Below are positions 7,507-17,500 of a DNA stretch of 64,000 nucleotides, piece after piece. The DNA is from Paenisporosarcina sp. FSL H8-0542 (GTDB lineage Bacteria; Bacillota; Bacilli; Bacillales_A; Planococcaceae). The stretch is from positions 2,821,001 through 2,885,000 of the forward strand of contig NZ_CP152050.1 of NCBI RefSeq assembly GCF_038632915.1, written 5' to 3'. Positions within the stretch are counted from its first letter, which is position 1; every line of letters starts with the position of its first letter. The notes beneath the pieces were generated by a model. That model did no database searches and was not told the origin of the DNA. It was given only the letters and a program-made list of their open reading frames with translations. Position numbers and translations under genes: made by a program.

Positions 7507-8151
7507 TTAGAAATCAAGTAACTTCCGAAAATAGCTGGCATAGGATTGACTCACCGGAATTTTCGTTCCGTCATTCATCAGCAACACAAGTGTAGAATGC
7601 GTATCCGGAAAGACTTCGCGAATCTGGTGGACATTGACGATAAACGAGCGATGGCAACGAACGAACAACTCACGTGGCAAAATAAATTCAAACGCCTGGA
7701 GAGATTTGCGATGAGTACCCGAAACTCCATTTGCTTCTATATACGTTTTCTTCTCTCGCACTTCCAGAAACTTCACATCTGTAAATGGCACTGGAACCCA
7801 CCCGTCCTGAGTCTTCAGCATGACGACAGACTTCCCTTCCGTGAAAGAAGGATAAATGGCTGTTACGCTTCCAACGACTTTTCCATCACGGTGGAAAGGT
7901 ACGGCCATGCCATGGTATGGAACAGCAAACACATCACGATTGATGAAGTCCGAGACCTTTTGTCCAGAGGATAGTGCCTTGTGGGCTAGCGAACCTGGTT
8001 TTACCATGTCCCCCGCCTTTATTTTCAAATCCACTCGGACGCTTGGACGGTAATACACATAGTGTTCCCCGTCGGATACAGCAATCGAGATTTCATCCGA
8101 AAACAACTCCCCAATCACATCCAGCATTTCATAATCCTGAAAATCCTTCAT
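7507..8151 (-). CDS. LytTR-domain transcriptional regulator
   Basis: 214 residues. The C-terminal 100 residues form a LytTR DNA-binding domain (FTDVKFLEVREKKTYIEANG, then ELFVRCHRSFIVNVHQI). The N-terminal 110 residues are not a response-regulator receiver domain. They look like a compact sensory fold containing a GSLAHKALSSGQKVSDFIN stretch, so the signal is probably a small molecule rather than phosphorylation. It lies directly upstream of the acetyl-CoA hydrolase/transferase gene on the same strand, with repeat-type candidate binding sites between them, so it is probably the specific activator of that gene. Confidence 0.85.
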   Translation of the reverse strand: MKDFQDYEMLDVIGELFSDEISIAVSDGEHYVYYRPSVRVDLKIKAGDMVKPGSLAHKALSSGQKVSDFINRDVFAVPYHGMAVPFHRDGKVVGSVTAIYPSFTEGKSVVMLKTQDGWVPVPFTDVKFLEVREKKTYIEANGVSGTHRKSLQAFEFILPRELFVRCHRSFIVNVHQIREVFPDTHSTLVLLMNDGTKIPVSQSYASYFRKLLDF

Positions 8152-8246
8152 CTTGCAAAAGCACCTCTCTCGTAAACTAACATTCCTTCCTTCAATAATA
8201 ACTGGTAATGGGGTTGTATGGACAAAGACTGCTCATATAGTACAAA

Positions 8247-8281
8247 AAACGAAGGATGTGACCACGTCAATTCCTTCGTTT
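8247..8281 (-). terminator. Terminator of the serine hydrolase gene
   Basis: Stem AAACGAAGGA / TCCTTCGTTT with a 15-nt loop, 11 bp past the stop codon at 8292. On the minus strand it is followed by a T run (complement of AAAAAA at 8244-8249). Confidence 0.8.
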
Positions 8282-8291
8282 CTGTTTGTCC

Positions 8292-9620
8292 TTATTTTAA
8301 ATAATTGATCGCTCGTTTCAGGTAAATATCTATATCTGTTTCGTTAAAATACGAAAAATGATTCCATCCATTTGTAGTGTGAGGAATTTTGATTTCGTTA
8401 ATGGTCACCATATTGTCCGTATGTACGATCCCGTCATTCAACAGACCCAGATTTTTCCCGACTAATGCAAAGTACTTTTTATTGGCATCTATTAAATCAC
8501 TTGAATTTAATTGGCTAATAAAATCTGAGTTATTGGCGAGATCATGGAAACCTTGTAAATTCCCTGGCCTTACCAAGTGCCAAAAGTCTTCACTTTTTAT
8601 TGAGTTTTTGCCCATTATGTTACTAAGTATGCCATAAAGGATTAAGCATTTTCGAGCTAACATTGGGACACTAATCAAGATCGAGCCATTATTCGGTGTT
8701 CCAGCCATGATGATTTTATCTATCGGTGCCTTTTGTTCGATATAAGCAGAACGGCTGACCAGTCCCCCCATGCTATGAGCTACGATTAATATTTCCTTAT
8801 GAGGATACTTCTTCTTTAAACTCTCTACTTCTTTAGCCAAGAAAATCCCATTGTCTCTTATTCTTTCATCTACTGTGAGGTATTCAAAACCAAAAACTTC
8901 ATAGTCATGACTTAGTGTATTAAACAAATTGAAGAATGAAGCACCTATACTGGATACCAATCCGTGGACGATGATTGCTATAGGTTTGTTTGGATCTATG
9001 GGTTCATCAGCTAGTTTTTCCTTTCGGAATGAATCGTCTCCATCTTTTATTAATCTGAAAAGACCGAGTTCACTTGGTTCGCTTTGAAACTTATTTAATA
9101 CAATGTAAAAACTTTTATCAGAGGATGAACCAATCGTCTTTGAACTTAAACTGTCTACATGACTTGAAATTCTTTCAAGGTCTTCTATCGAATTATTGGT
9201 CAAGTAGTTAATCTGTCGTTTAGTAATTTTAGCTTCCACAGCATTATTGCCTTCAGAGTGTCTGAGTACTTCAATTCTCGGAGAAATTTGAGAAAACAAC
9301 TCAACATTATTCTCAATATTGTCCAGGTCCAGTAACTGAAGAAAATTATCTTGTATCGCTAGAAAGTATTCATCGTTTTTTCCTTTTAACCGAAAAGATT
9401 TTTCTATGTTAAAGTTTTTAATATTAACTTTAAACAACTGCTTAGTAGTTGAATGAGGCATGCTGCTCAGGAGGTTGCTACTTCTCTTTTCAACTTGTTC
9501 AATGGAAAGTTCTTGATTATTAATTAAAAATGCATCGTCTGCATTTAAACTGTTAACTTGAGGCGAAAGTGTATTAATAATAATTTCATGATCATTTACG
9601 TAGATAAATTCCTCATTCAT
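8292..9620 (-). CDS. Alpha/beta-fold serine hydrolase (PGAP1/lipase-like esterase)
   Basis: 442 residues. The C-terminal half (from about 210) is an alpha/beta hydrolase with the oxyanion motif IAIIVHGL (HG at 219-220) and the nucleophile elbow AHSMGG with Ser283. The candidate Asp is in LNDGIVHTD and the candidate His in WNHF near the C-terminus. The fold and elbow resemble PGAP1-like and DUF676 lipases. The N-terminal 200 residues are hydrophilic and unrecognised. There is no signal peptide or membrane segment, so it appears cytoplasmic. A strong GGAGGGG ribosome binding site precedes the ATG. It is monocistronic and AT-rich; the substrate is unknown. Confidence 0.75.
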   Translation of the reverse strand: MNEEFIYVNDHEIIINTLSPQVNSLNADDAFLINNQELSIEQVEKRSSNLLSSMPHSTTKQLFKVNIKNFNIEKSFRLKGKNDEYFLAIQDNFLQLLDLDNIENNVELFSQISPRIEVLRHSEGNNAVEAKITKRQINYLTNNSIEDLERISSHVDSLSSKTIGSSSDKSFYIVLNKFQSEPSELGLFRLIKDGDDSFRKEKLADEPIDPNKPIAIIVHGLVSSIGASFFNLFNTLSHDYEVFGFEYLTVDERIRDNGIFLAKEVESLKKKYPHKEILIVAHSMGGLVSRSAYIEQKAPIDKIIMAGTPNNGSILISVPMLARKCLILYGILSNIMGKNSIKSEDFWHLVRPGNLQGFHDLANNSDFISQLNSSDLIDANKKYFALVGKNLGLLNDGIVHTDNMVTINEIKIPHTTNGWNHFSYFNETDIDIYLKRAINYLK

Positions 9621-9706
9621 CTTGTCCCCTCCTTGAAACCCTTTGGAACTTCATTCGACAATATGTAATGGAAAACCTTCATTCATTTCATTTTAAGCAT
9701 AGAACA

Positions 9707-9732
9707 AGCGACCGAAAAATCATTCGGCCGCT
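9707..9732 (-). terminator. Terminator downstream of the 222-residue membrane protein gene
   Basis: Hairpin AGCGACCGAA ... TTCGGCCGCT located about 50 bp past the 9783 stop. The T run lies on the plus-strand side, so efficiency on the minus strand is uncertain. Confidence 0.55.
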
Positions 9733-9782
9733 CACAATTTTTTTTATTTAAATACTGCTGAATTGAAACGGTTCAATCATCT

Positions 9783-10451
9783 TCAATTCGTATATAATTT
9801 TTTTAGCTGTTCCAATCTTTGTTTTATATTCATCGTGCGGATTCTTTTTAATGGGTTGTGGCGTTGCCCCTTTGAAACGAGATACACCCATGCAATTAAA
9901 GAAACAGTACCAATTAAATAACCAAGAAAAACCAATGTCGCTTTCAACATTATCCAATAGCCCGTCTTCCAATTTACCTCGATTAAAGTTTTTCCTGTAT
10001 ATCCTTCAATCACCTGTGGACCGAATGTAAACATGGCTAAGAATGCACCGGCTAAAACTAATATGAAGCTCCAAATCTTATACGGTTTATACCAGCCAAT
10101 CCCTAGCATCAGCACAGAAAGGCCCAATGATAGTAATCCGTAACCGCGAAATGACTCCAGAAAAGGATTCAGGACAAACGACAAGACCAGTACAAACATA
10201 ATAAAGAGGACTGGAATTGACATGACTGCTGTATATCCGAAAACTTCGAAAATTGATCGAATGAAACTGTTACGTTCAATGTTATCAATTTCCTGTACTC
10301 GATCTCGCTTCTTCGAATTAAAGATTTTCTTTGTTTTCATTTTCCGGTAATATTCCACTGTTTGATTAAATCGCACAGGTAAATTAAGATTTTTCACTCC
10401 ACTAATAAATGACCGTATAAAATGCTGAGAATATTTTTTTGCAAAGTTCAT
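9783..10451 (-). CDS. Hypothetical multi-spanning membrane protein
   Basis: 222 residues, not recognised. A basic hydrophilic N-terminus (1-65, rich in Lys and Arg) is followed by four strongly hydrophobic segments at about 73-97, 103-120, 125-145 and 165-190, then a basic cytoplasmic tail ending in IKQRLEQLKKLYTN. A GGAGG ribosome binding site lies 8 bp before the ATG. It is not obviously co-transcribed with its neighbours. No enzymatic motif is visible. Confidence 0.65.
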   Translation of the reverse strand: MNFAKKYSQHFIRSFISGVKNLNLPVRFNQTVEYYRKMKTKKIFNSKKRDRVQEIDNIERNSFIRSIFEVFGYTAVMSIPVLFIMFVLVLSFVLNPFLESFRGYGLLSLGLSVLMLGIGWYKPYKIWSFILVLAGAFLAMFTFGPQVIEGYTGKTLIEVNWKTGYWIMLKATLVFLGYLIGTVSLIAWVYLVSKGQRHNPLKRIRTMNIKQRLEQLKKLYTN

Positions 10452-10750
10452 GGGAAAACCTCCATCATTTTACAATTAATATCTACAGTCTACGATTCAA
10501 GGTGCTTGTTTTATACCTAGTATTATCATTAAAGTAAGCTCTTCTAGAAAACAAAATTAATTTCTCAGCCGATATGACAACAAAAAAGCTCGTGGAAAAT
10601 TAAAAATAACTGTCCAACTCATATTTATTACATAATTCTTTTATTGATAAAAATTAACATAATTGAATTGTAGCAATTAATCAAAAATCTATTAGTAATA
10701 AATTCCCACCTCATATATAATAATAATTGTTTGAATTGGAGGAAATTTTC
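10452..10750. other. AT-rich divergent intergenic region
   Basis: About 300 bp separating divergent genes. It is very AT-rich, especially 10600-10735. It must hold both promoters, but no clear consensus pair or RNA gene is visible. Low GC continues into the plus-strand gene. Confidence 0.35.
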
Positions 10751-11359
10751 ATGAAAATAGACCCTAGAATTATTGATTTATTAAAAAAAGAAGAAGCGCA
10801 AAAAGCCTTATGGAAGGTGGGGGTAGAAGTTTTACCTGATGTGGTCAAAGGGATTCCCTCTTTTGCAAAAGGTAGTGCTAGTAAGGTGAAAAATACCATT
10901 ATTTTAGGAAAGGATAAAGTAAATGAAGGTTATGAAGCTTTAAATCATGAAAAATTATTTTATAAAAAAATTAAAGATAAAGTTATTCCCTTTCCTTCAA
11001 ATTACACCAGAGTTGATTTAAAAGATTTTTTGAGTCAATCTTCTATTTATTTAAAGCAAAAAAATATTAAACCAGAGAAAAAAACCATACAAAAGAAATT
11101 TGATGAGTATCATACACTACATAGTTTACTCGATGAAACAATTCAAAATAAAGATTATGAAGAGTATATTAAGATTTATATAGGTAAAATTGAGGGTAAC
11201 TATTTTATTGAAAGTGAAACCTTAAAGAACGATTTTATTAGTGTAAAACATGATTATAGGAAAGTTATCAGTTTCCTATACAATGTTATTGATGGAAAAA
11301 AGAGTGAAATGGATATTATGAAAGAATTATCAAAAGAAAAACCTGTAACTAACATTTAA
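10751..11359 (+). CDS. Hypothetical AT-rich protein, orphan
   Basis: 202 residues from the ATG at 10751, chosen because GGAGG sits 8 bp before it; the frame also opens at a TTG (10727) with no ribosome binding site. The protein is hydrophilic and Lys-rich, with KNTIILGKDKVNEGYEALNHE and DFLSQSSIYLKQKNIKPEKK segments and no signal peptide, membrane segment or recognised domain. The gene is much more AT-rich than its neighbours and stands alone on the plus strand among minus-strand genes, which suggests recent acquisition. Function unknown. Confidence 0.6.
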   Translation: MKIDPRIIDLLKKEEAQKALWKVGVEVLPDVVKGIPSFAKGSASKVKNTIILGKDKVNEGYEALNHEKLFYKKIKDKVIPFPSNYTRVDLKDFLSQSSIYLKQKNIKPEKKTIQKKFDEYHTLHSLLDETIQNKDYEEYIKIYIGKIEGNYFIESETLKNDFISVKHDYRKVISFLYNVIDGKKSEMDIMKELSKEKPVTNI

Positions 11360-11453
11360 ATTATGCATATCTATATATGAAGTATCGATACCCAAAGCGG
11401 CTCTGTACATACATCTTCTTCCCTCTTGTGATGAACCTTGGATATGATTCTAT

Positions 11454-11486
11454 AAAAAACACATCCAACGGACTGGATGTGTTTTT
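11454..11486. terminator. Bidirectional terminator between convergent genes
   Basis: A perfect stem AAAAACACATCCA / TGGATGTGTTTTT with a 5-nt loop, flanked by A and T runs, placed between the convergent orphan gene and the amylase-pullulanase gene. Confidence 0.9.
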
Positions 11487-11527
11487 GGTCTTTGATATTA
11501 TATTCCCTCAGATATCATTCGGGATTA

Positions 11528-14500
11528 CTAATTCATCAAATTACTAACCTCCAAAAACCTCGCCAAAATCTTAGCCATTTGATCACGCTTCGTGAAGCCA
11601 TTCGTATCAAACGTACCGTTACTCTTACCGTCAATGATACCCGCTTGGTAAACGTTTTCGATTCCTGCTTTAGACCAGTCTGTCATTTGCTTGGCATCTT
11701 TGAAGTCTGCTAGTTTTTTAGCATGGTCTAATTTTGCAAAATCGAAGTTCAGGAATTTTAGCTCCATTGCTCTTGAAATCATGACGGCTGCTTGGGTGCG
11801 TGTCAGTTTTTCGTATGGAGCGAATGTTCCGTCGTGTTTTCCGTTAATGATTCCGTATTGAACGGCTGCCATTAGTTCTCCATTGGCGTTGAACCATTCT
11901 GTTCCTTTTACATCTGAGAAGCGTTTGTCATACGCTTTTTCCGGAAGTCCTAGTGCACGAACCAATAATACGGTGAATTCGGCGCGGGAAATTTCTTCTG
12001 CTGGTGCGTAAGTTCCGTCTACTTTGCCTTTTATGATGTATTTAGATGCTAGTTTTTCAATCGAGTCTTCTGCCCAGTTGATGTTGTTCACATCCGGAAA
12101 TGTCTGGTTGTTTTCAACAATCGCATATATTGAGTTTGTCAGTGACTTCACTGTTGCGATTTTGCCGTCAAATAAAGTAGGAAGTGAAGTGAATGTTCCA
12201 TCTTGATTGAACTTCACTGCGACCATAGTTTTCGGATTGAATTCTTTATCGCCGACAATTTCTCGTTCAACAAATGAACCATATGCTGTGATTGTCACTT
12301 TCTTATCTCCAGCAACTGCTTCGACGTGGAATTCAATTGTATTGGATACAATCTTCGCTTTAGTCGAAGGAGATTTGACTACATTCACAGATACCGTGAT
12401 TTGGACATCACTTTCTGCAACCCCTAGCTTTTTAGCTAAGTCTGCGACATTAATTTCTGATGCAGGAAGCTTGTAGCTTGCTTCATCAGATTGAATCTCG
12501 ATCATTGCCTGTTTGTTTTTCTTTAACGCTTCTTTAAATAAACTGCCAGGAACCTGTGCTTTCACCGTTTCTCCAGTAGCCGGTTTTTCTAACTTAAGCG
12601 CTACGACAAATTTCTCAGGTGTGATTGCATTTACAATTTCCGTTACTTTTCCTGGAACAATTTTAGTTACGACTTCAATCATTCCGGAAGGATTTTTCTC
12701 TTTCACTACTTCTGCTGCTTGAGGTGGAAGCACGATTGTGTTCGGTTTTCCATTTGCAGGTGGTTGATACCCATCGTTCCCATTGTTCTTCGGTTCTTCT
12801 GTAGCTTTTCGATCCAGTTTGATTACAACTGTTGTTAATGGATCAATCGTCATGTTTTGGTTCGATAAGCTAAATCCTGATTTTTTCGATACGGGATGTG
12901 TTCCCGCTTCATCATTGTCTACTAGGACTACACCACCAGTGAAATCATAATCTCCTAATGTTAACGTACGAGCTTTATTGTCAGCATTTACAAATACGTA
13001 GTAGTTGCCTGTTTTATCAGTTGAGATATTTTCGTATGCAATAACTAAATCGGAATCTTTCATCTCAGGGAAATCAAGTAGCGATACGTTTGTATCTACT
13101 AGCGCTTTTTCACCTAAACGGAAAGCATTGGTTGATTTTCTTAAATCAATTAAGCCTTTCGTGTAAGCATTTGTTGTTGTATTGACTGCAAATTCTTTTT
13201 TGTTCGTTGCTTTTTGCCAGTCAAATTTATTGATGGCGTCTGAAGAGTCATAGGAATCATGGACGAAATAGCCAAATGTGTTCCCATCCATATCTTTCAA
13301 TTCATGATATTTCTGTTCAGGTACACCTTCACCTAACCATTGCTTCGTTCTGCCGTACTCCTGCCCTGCATGAAGGAAAGCAGTGCCTTGTGATGTTAAA
13401 ATCAATGAGTTCCCGATACGGATTCGTTTATGAATCTCCAAGTCATTTTCAGGAATTGCCGGATCCTTTTTAATGGACTGGGCAATGACATCATATAAAG
13501 GCAAGTTGTCGTGCGCTTCGATGTACTGTACCATATCGCCCGGATCATCATCAGCCGTATTGGAAGGCTGTCCTTTAATATTGTTGAAAATCGTATCAAT
13601 ATTTCTTGCGCCACCTGTAATGAATCTAGGCTCACCTTCTGAACCGAAACCAGATTTCAATTCATTGCGGATTTCGTCAGAGAATACACCAACGTCATCT
13701 GTTTTATCCATCCAATCCTGGTCTGCACCCATTCCTGCAAGTGCTGGATCAGCCAAATGACCAGCAAATGTTCTCCAGCCTTCTCCAATAAATAAAGCAT
13801 CAGGATTAACAGAAGCTGCTACGTCATACGCCTTTTGAATGGATGGATACGTTGCGTCACCCATCATATCAAAACGCATGCCGTCAATTTTGTATTCGTC
13901 AAACCAATATTTCACTGAATCGACCATTAGTTTTTCAGCCATTATGTGACTTGTTGCCAAGTTGTTACCAAAGCCACCAAGGAAGTTACCTTTCGCATCC
14001 TGGTATGCATAGTAATTTGGCACAATGTCATTTAACATACTCGCTTTTGCCATATGCGTGTATACGACGTCAAATACAACACCCATATCCGCATCATGAA
14101 TGGCATCAATTAATTCTTTCAGCTCTTTCACTCGCAGTTCAGCGTCTTTTGGATTTTCCGAATAGGCACCATCTGGTGAGAAGTAACTGTGAGGGTCATA
14201 CCCCCAGTTGTATTCATTGCCACCCGCTGAGTAGTCAAGCTCGCGTTCGTCCATCTTCGTTTCATCACCATAATACCAAGCCATGACAGGAAGTAATTGA
14301 ACATGTGTAACACCTAGAGATTTAATGTAATCAAGCTTGTCGATAAATCCTTTATACGAGCCCCATCTTGATTTCAAATCCTTTTCAATCGAAGGATCTG
14401 ACGTAAAGTCACGTACGTGAACTTCGTAAATCACAGCATCTTCACGTTTTTCATACCCATCAATTGAAGCATGATCGAAACCTTTAGGGTTCGTGCCGCT

Positions 14501-17500
14501 TAAGTCGACAATCGCTGCTTTCCCGACCGTATCGCCGTCTGGTCCTGCATCACCTTCTGTATTCACCGTAAAGGTTGCCATGGATTTGGCATAAGGGTCC
14601 AATACTGTTTTCATTACGCCATTATTCGTTACTTCGTATTGATAATAGTAGCCTTTAAGATCAGTTACACCCAGATCACTTGGGTTGATATCTTTCGACC
14701 AGACACCTTGTTCGCCGAGCGTTAACTCTACAGTGTCAATTGGAGCTGTCGCATCTTCTTTATCGAAGAAGTTCGCCACTACTTTACTTGCTTTAGGCGC
14801 CCATAATTTCAATGTGGCACTTCCATTTTTGTACGTTGCACCTAGATCATTTCCATCATAAGCATACAGCTTATCAAGCATTCTCCAGCCTGTAGATGCT
14901 GAAACGGTTCTGCCTGAATACGTAATCGACAATGGAAGTTTATCTAAGTTCAGTGTTGCTGTTACTTCAACTGTTGTTGCTCCAGTAATTTCAATGCTTT
15001 CAATCGAAACATCTGCTCCATCAACATCTTTAATGGCCAAATCATCTTTCAGTTTTTCTGATGTTAATCCGTCTGTCATCGTGAATCCTAATAAAATCGT
15101 ATCTTCAGAGATCACTTCACCCGATACAATGCCCGATGCCACTTCTCCATAAGGGGAAATGTAGACGTTATTATCACCTTGTTTAATCCATAAGTGATTA
15201 TACTTATCCAATAAATTGAATGATTTATCTCCTGCATCTTTTTCTTGCGTCTGTTGATTGACGATGAGGAAGCCTATATCCTTCGCGCCTTCTTTCAGCT
15301 CGATATCCGCATATGCACCATAACGATCTGTCCCGTCTAAATCAACTGCTCCAGTTGGCCAACCGTCAGAAGGAGCTGCTGTATCGCCCCAGTTCCAAAT
15401 GCCAAGGTTTTCGTAGTCAGCATTTTCACGCGTGTAGTGAATGCGGACCGTATTTGCAGGCAAATTAACCGGTTCGTACGTATACACTTTATCTGAACCT
15501 TGCTTAATCCATATTTCATTCATCTCAGGTTGAGAAATCGTAAAGCCTTTGTCTCCGCCATCTTTACCGGCGTCACCTTTTGTTATATCCATTACAAGGA
15601 AGCCAATATTTTTCGCACCGTTAGCCAGTGGTACGTCAATGTAAGCACCATAGCTATCCGTTTTTTCAAACATCGTTGCACCCACTGGCCAGTTAGCCGA
15701 AGGTGAAGCGACATCATTCCACAGCCATGCACCAAAGTTTTCGTACACATTGTCTTGTCGGTTGTAATGAATTCGTATCGTGTTATCAGGAATTGGTTCT
15801 ACTTCAGGGTTACCGTCAGCCGTAGCAACCGCACCTGTAATATTTCCACCTTCAACTGTCAAAAGAACAGTGCCCCCATCAACTTTAGATGGAAGTGTTA
15901 AGTTAATTTCTCCTGTGTCGTTTGCTTCGTAAACTTCGCCTGAATAATAATCAGTCACTACTGCATCCGCCGAATCAACTGTTAACGTCACATCTTTCGC
16001 TTCTTCAGCGACGTTCAATCCCACGTATACTGATTGATCTTGATAGTCACGAGAGAATAATAGAAACTTATCTTTATCGGATCCGCCTACAAATGTTCTT
16101 TCGCCTTTCGCAAACACTTTTGAATGCTCACTTCTGAAGTTAAGAATCTTTGTGTAGTGTTCCAATACATCATTGTTTTCCACTTGATCCCACGCAAAGT
16201 TATAGCGGTTATCATATTGCGGGTAGTTGTTGGCTCCACTTAATCCAAGCTCTTCCCCGTAATAAATGACTGGCTGCCCTTTCGCTGTTGCCTGCAAAGA
16301 TGCCGCAACTTTCAACTTGCCTTCATCGCCACCTAGTGAATGAAGGAATCCGTCTTCATCGTGGCTACTTAAAAACTGGCCAAATGTTCCAGCATTGTCG
16401 ATTTTTCCGTTGCGATCAACAAGCGATTCATTTGCTGCTTTCAATTGACCATTTACAAAGTTTCGCGCTGTATTTTTAAACTCAAAATCAAGTAATGAAT
16501 CCATCGTGCCTGTGTTCAGGTAACCGAGGTTATTATTAACGTTTGCACCCCAAGCTTCACCAATCATCTTAAACTCAGGCATTTTGTCCGTTAACGAATT
16601 TTTAAACTTCATCCAAGTAGCATCTTCCACATGCTTGACGGTATCTACACGGAAGTAGTCAATTGTGTTTCCATTTTCTGTAGTTGCTTGCTCAATCCAA
16701 CTCGTTTGCCAATCAATGATTTGTTGACGAACTGCAGGGTCTTCCGTCTTAATGTCAGGAAGTCCAGCCAATTCACCAACAACCTCATCCGTTCCAACGT
16801 CAGCTCCTTGACGGACGATATCACTAAAACTCGCACGCTCTTCGTCTGTCGGGAAACCTGCAGGCTTGTTTGCCATAGCTCCATCGATTTCTTTCAAGCC
16901 ATAGCCGGTATGATTCACTACGACATCCACCATGATTTTCATATCACGGGCATGCGCTGCATCAATCAGTTCGTGGAAGTCTTCCATCGTTCCAAAGTGC
17001 GGATTCAATTTCCCAAAGTCACTTGCCCAGTAGCCATGATAGCCGTAATATGGATCAACAGATGACCCGTTTGTTTCGACAGAACGGACATCATATTTGA
17101 TGTTTTCTACAATTGGACTAATCCAAATCGTATTCACACCGAGATCATCAAGATAATCCAATTTAGTCGTAATCCCTTTTAAATCCCCACCTTGGTACGT
17201 TCCACGTTTAGAAGTATCATAGTTCAAATCGTAAGGGTCATTGTTCGATTCATCACCATCAAAGAATCGATCTGTTAACATAAAGTAAATCACAGACTCG
17301 TCCCAATCAAAATCAGACGTTCCTGTCGATTGTCTCGTTTTCACTTCAACTTCCGCTGTTCCTTCATACGTGTTTCCATATGAATCAACGACTGTTAAAG
17401 GAATCGTTTTGATGCCAACAGTTGTGTCGTCGTCTACTGCAATCGCAATCTCTTTTAAAGATGGATCAATCTCAAGTTTAGCTGATCCACCTAAAGAAGA

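Noticed and set aside
9748-9972. Minus-strand 74-codon ORF
   Set aside because: It overlaps the membrane protein gene in another frame and runs close to its terminator; no supporting features.
13843-14286. Plus-strand ORF of 147 codons within the pullulanase gene
   Set aside because: It has no recognisable domain, is His/Ser/Pro-rich as antisense frames often are, and lies fully inside a gene with intact catalytic motifs.
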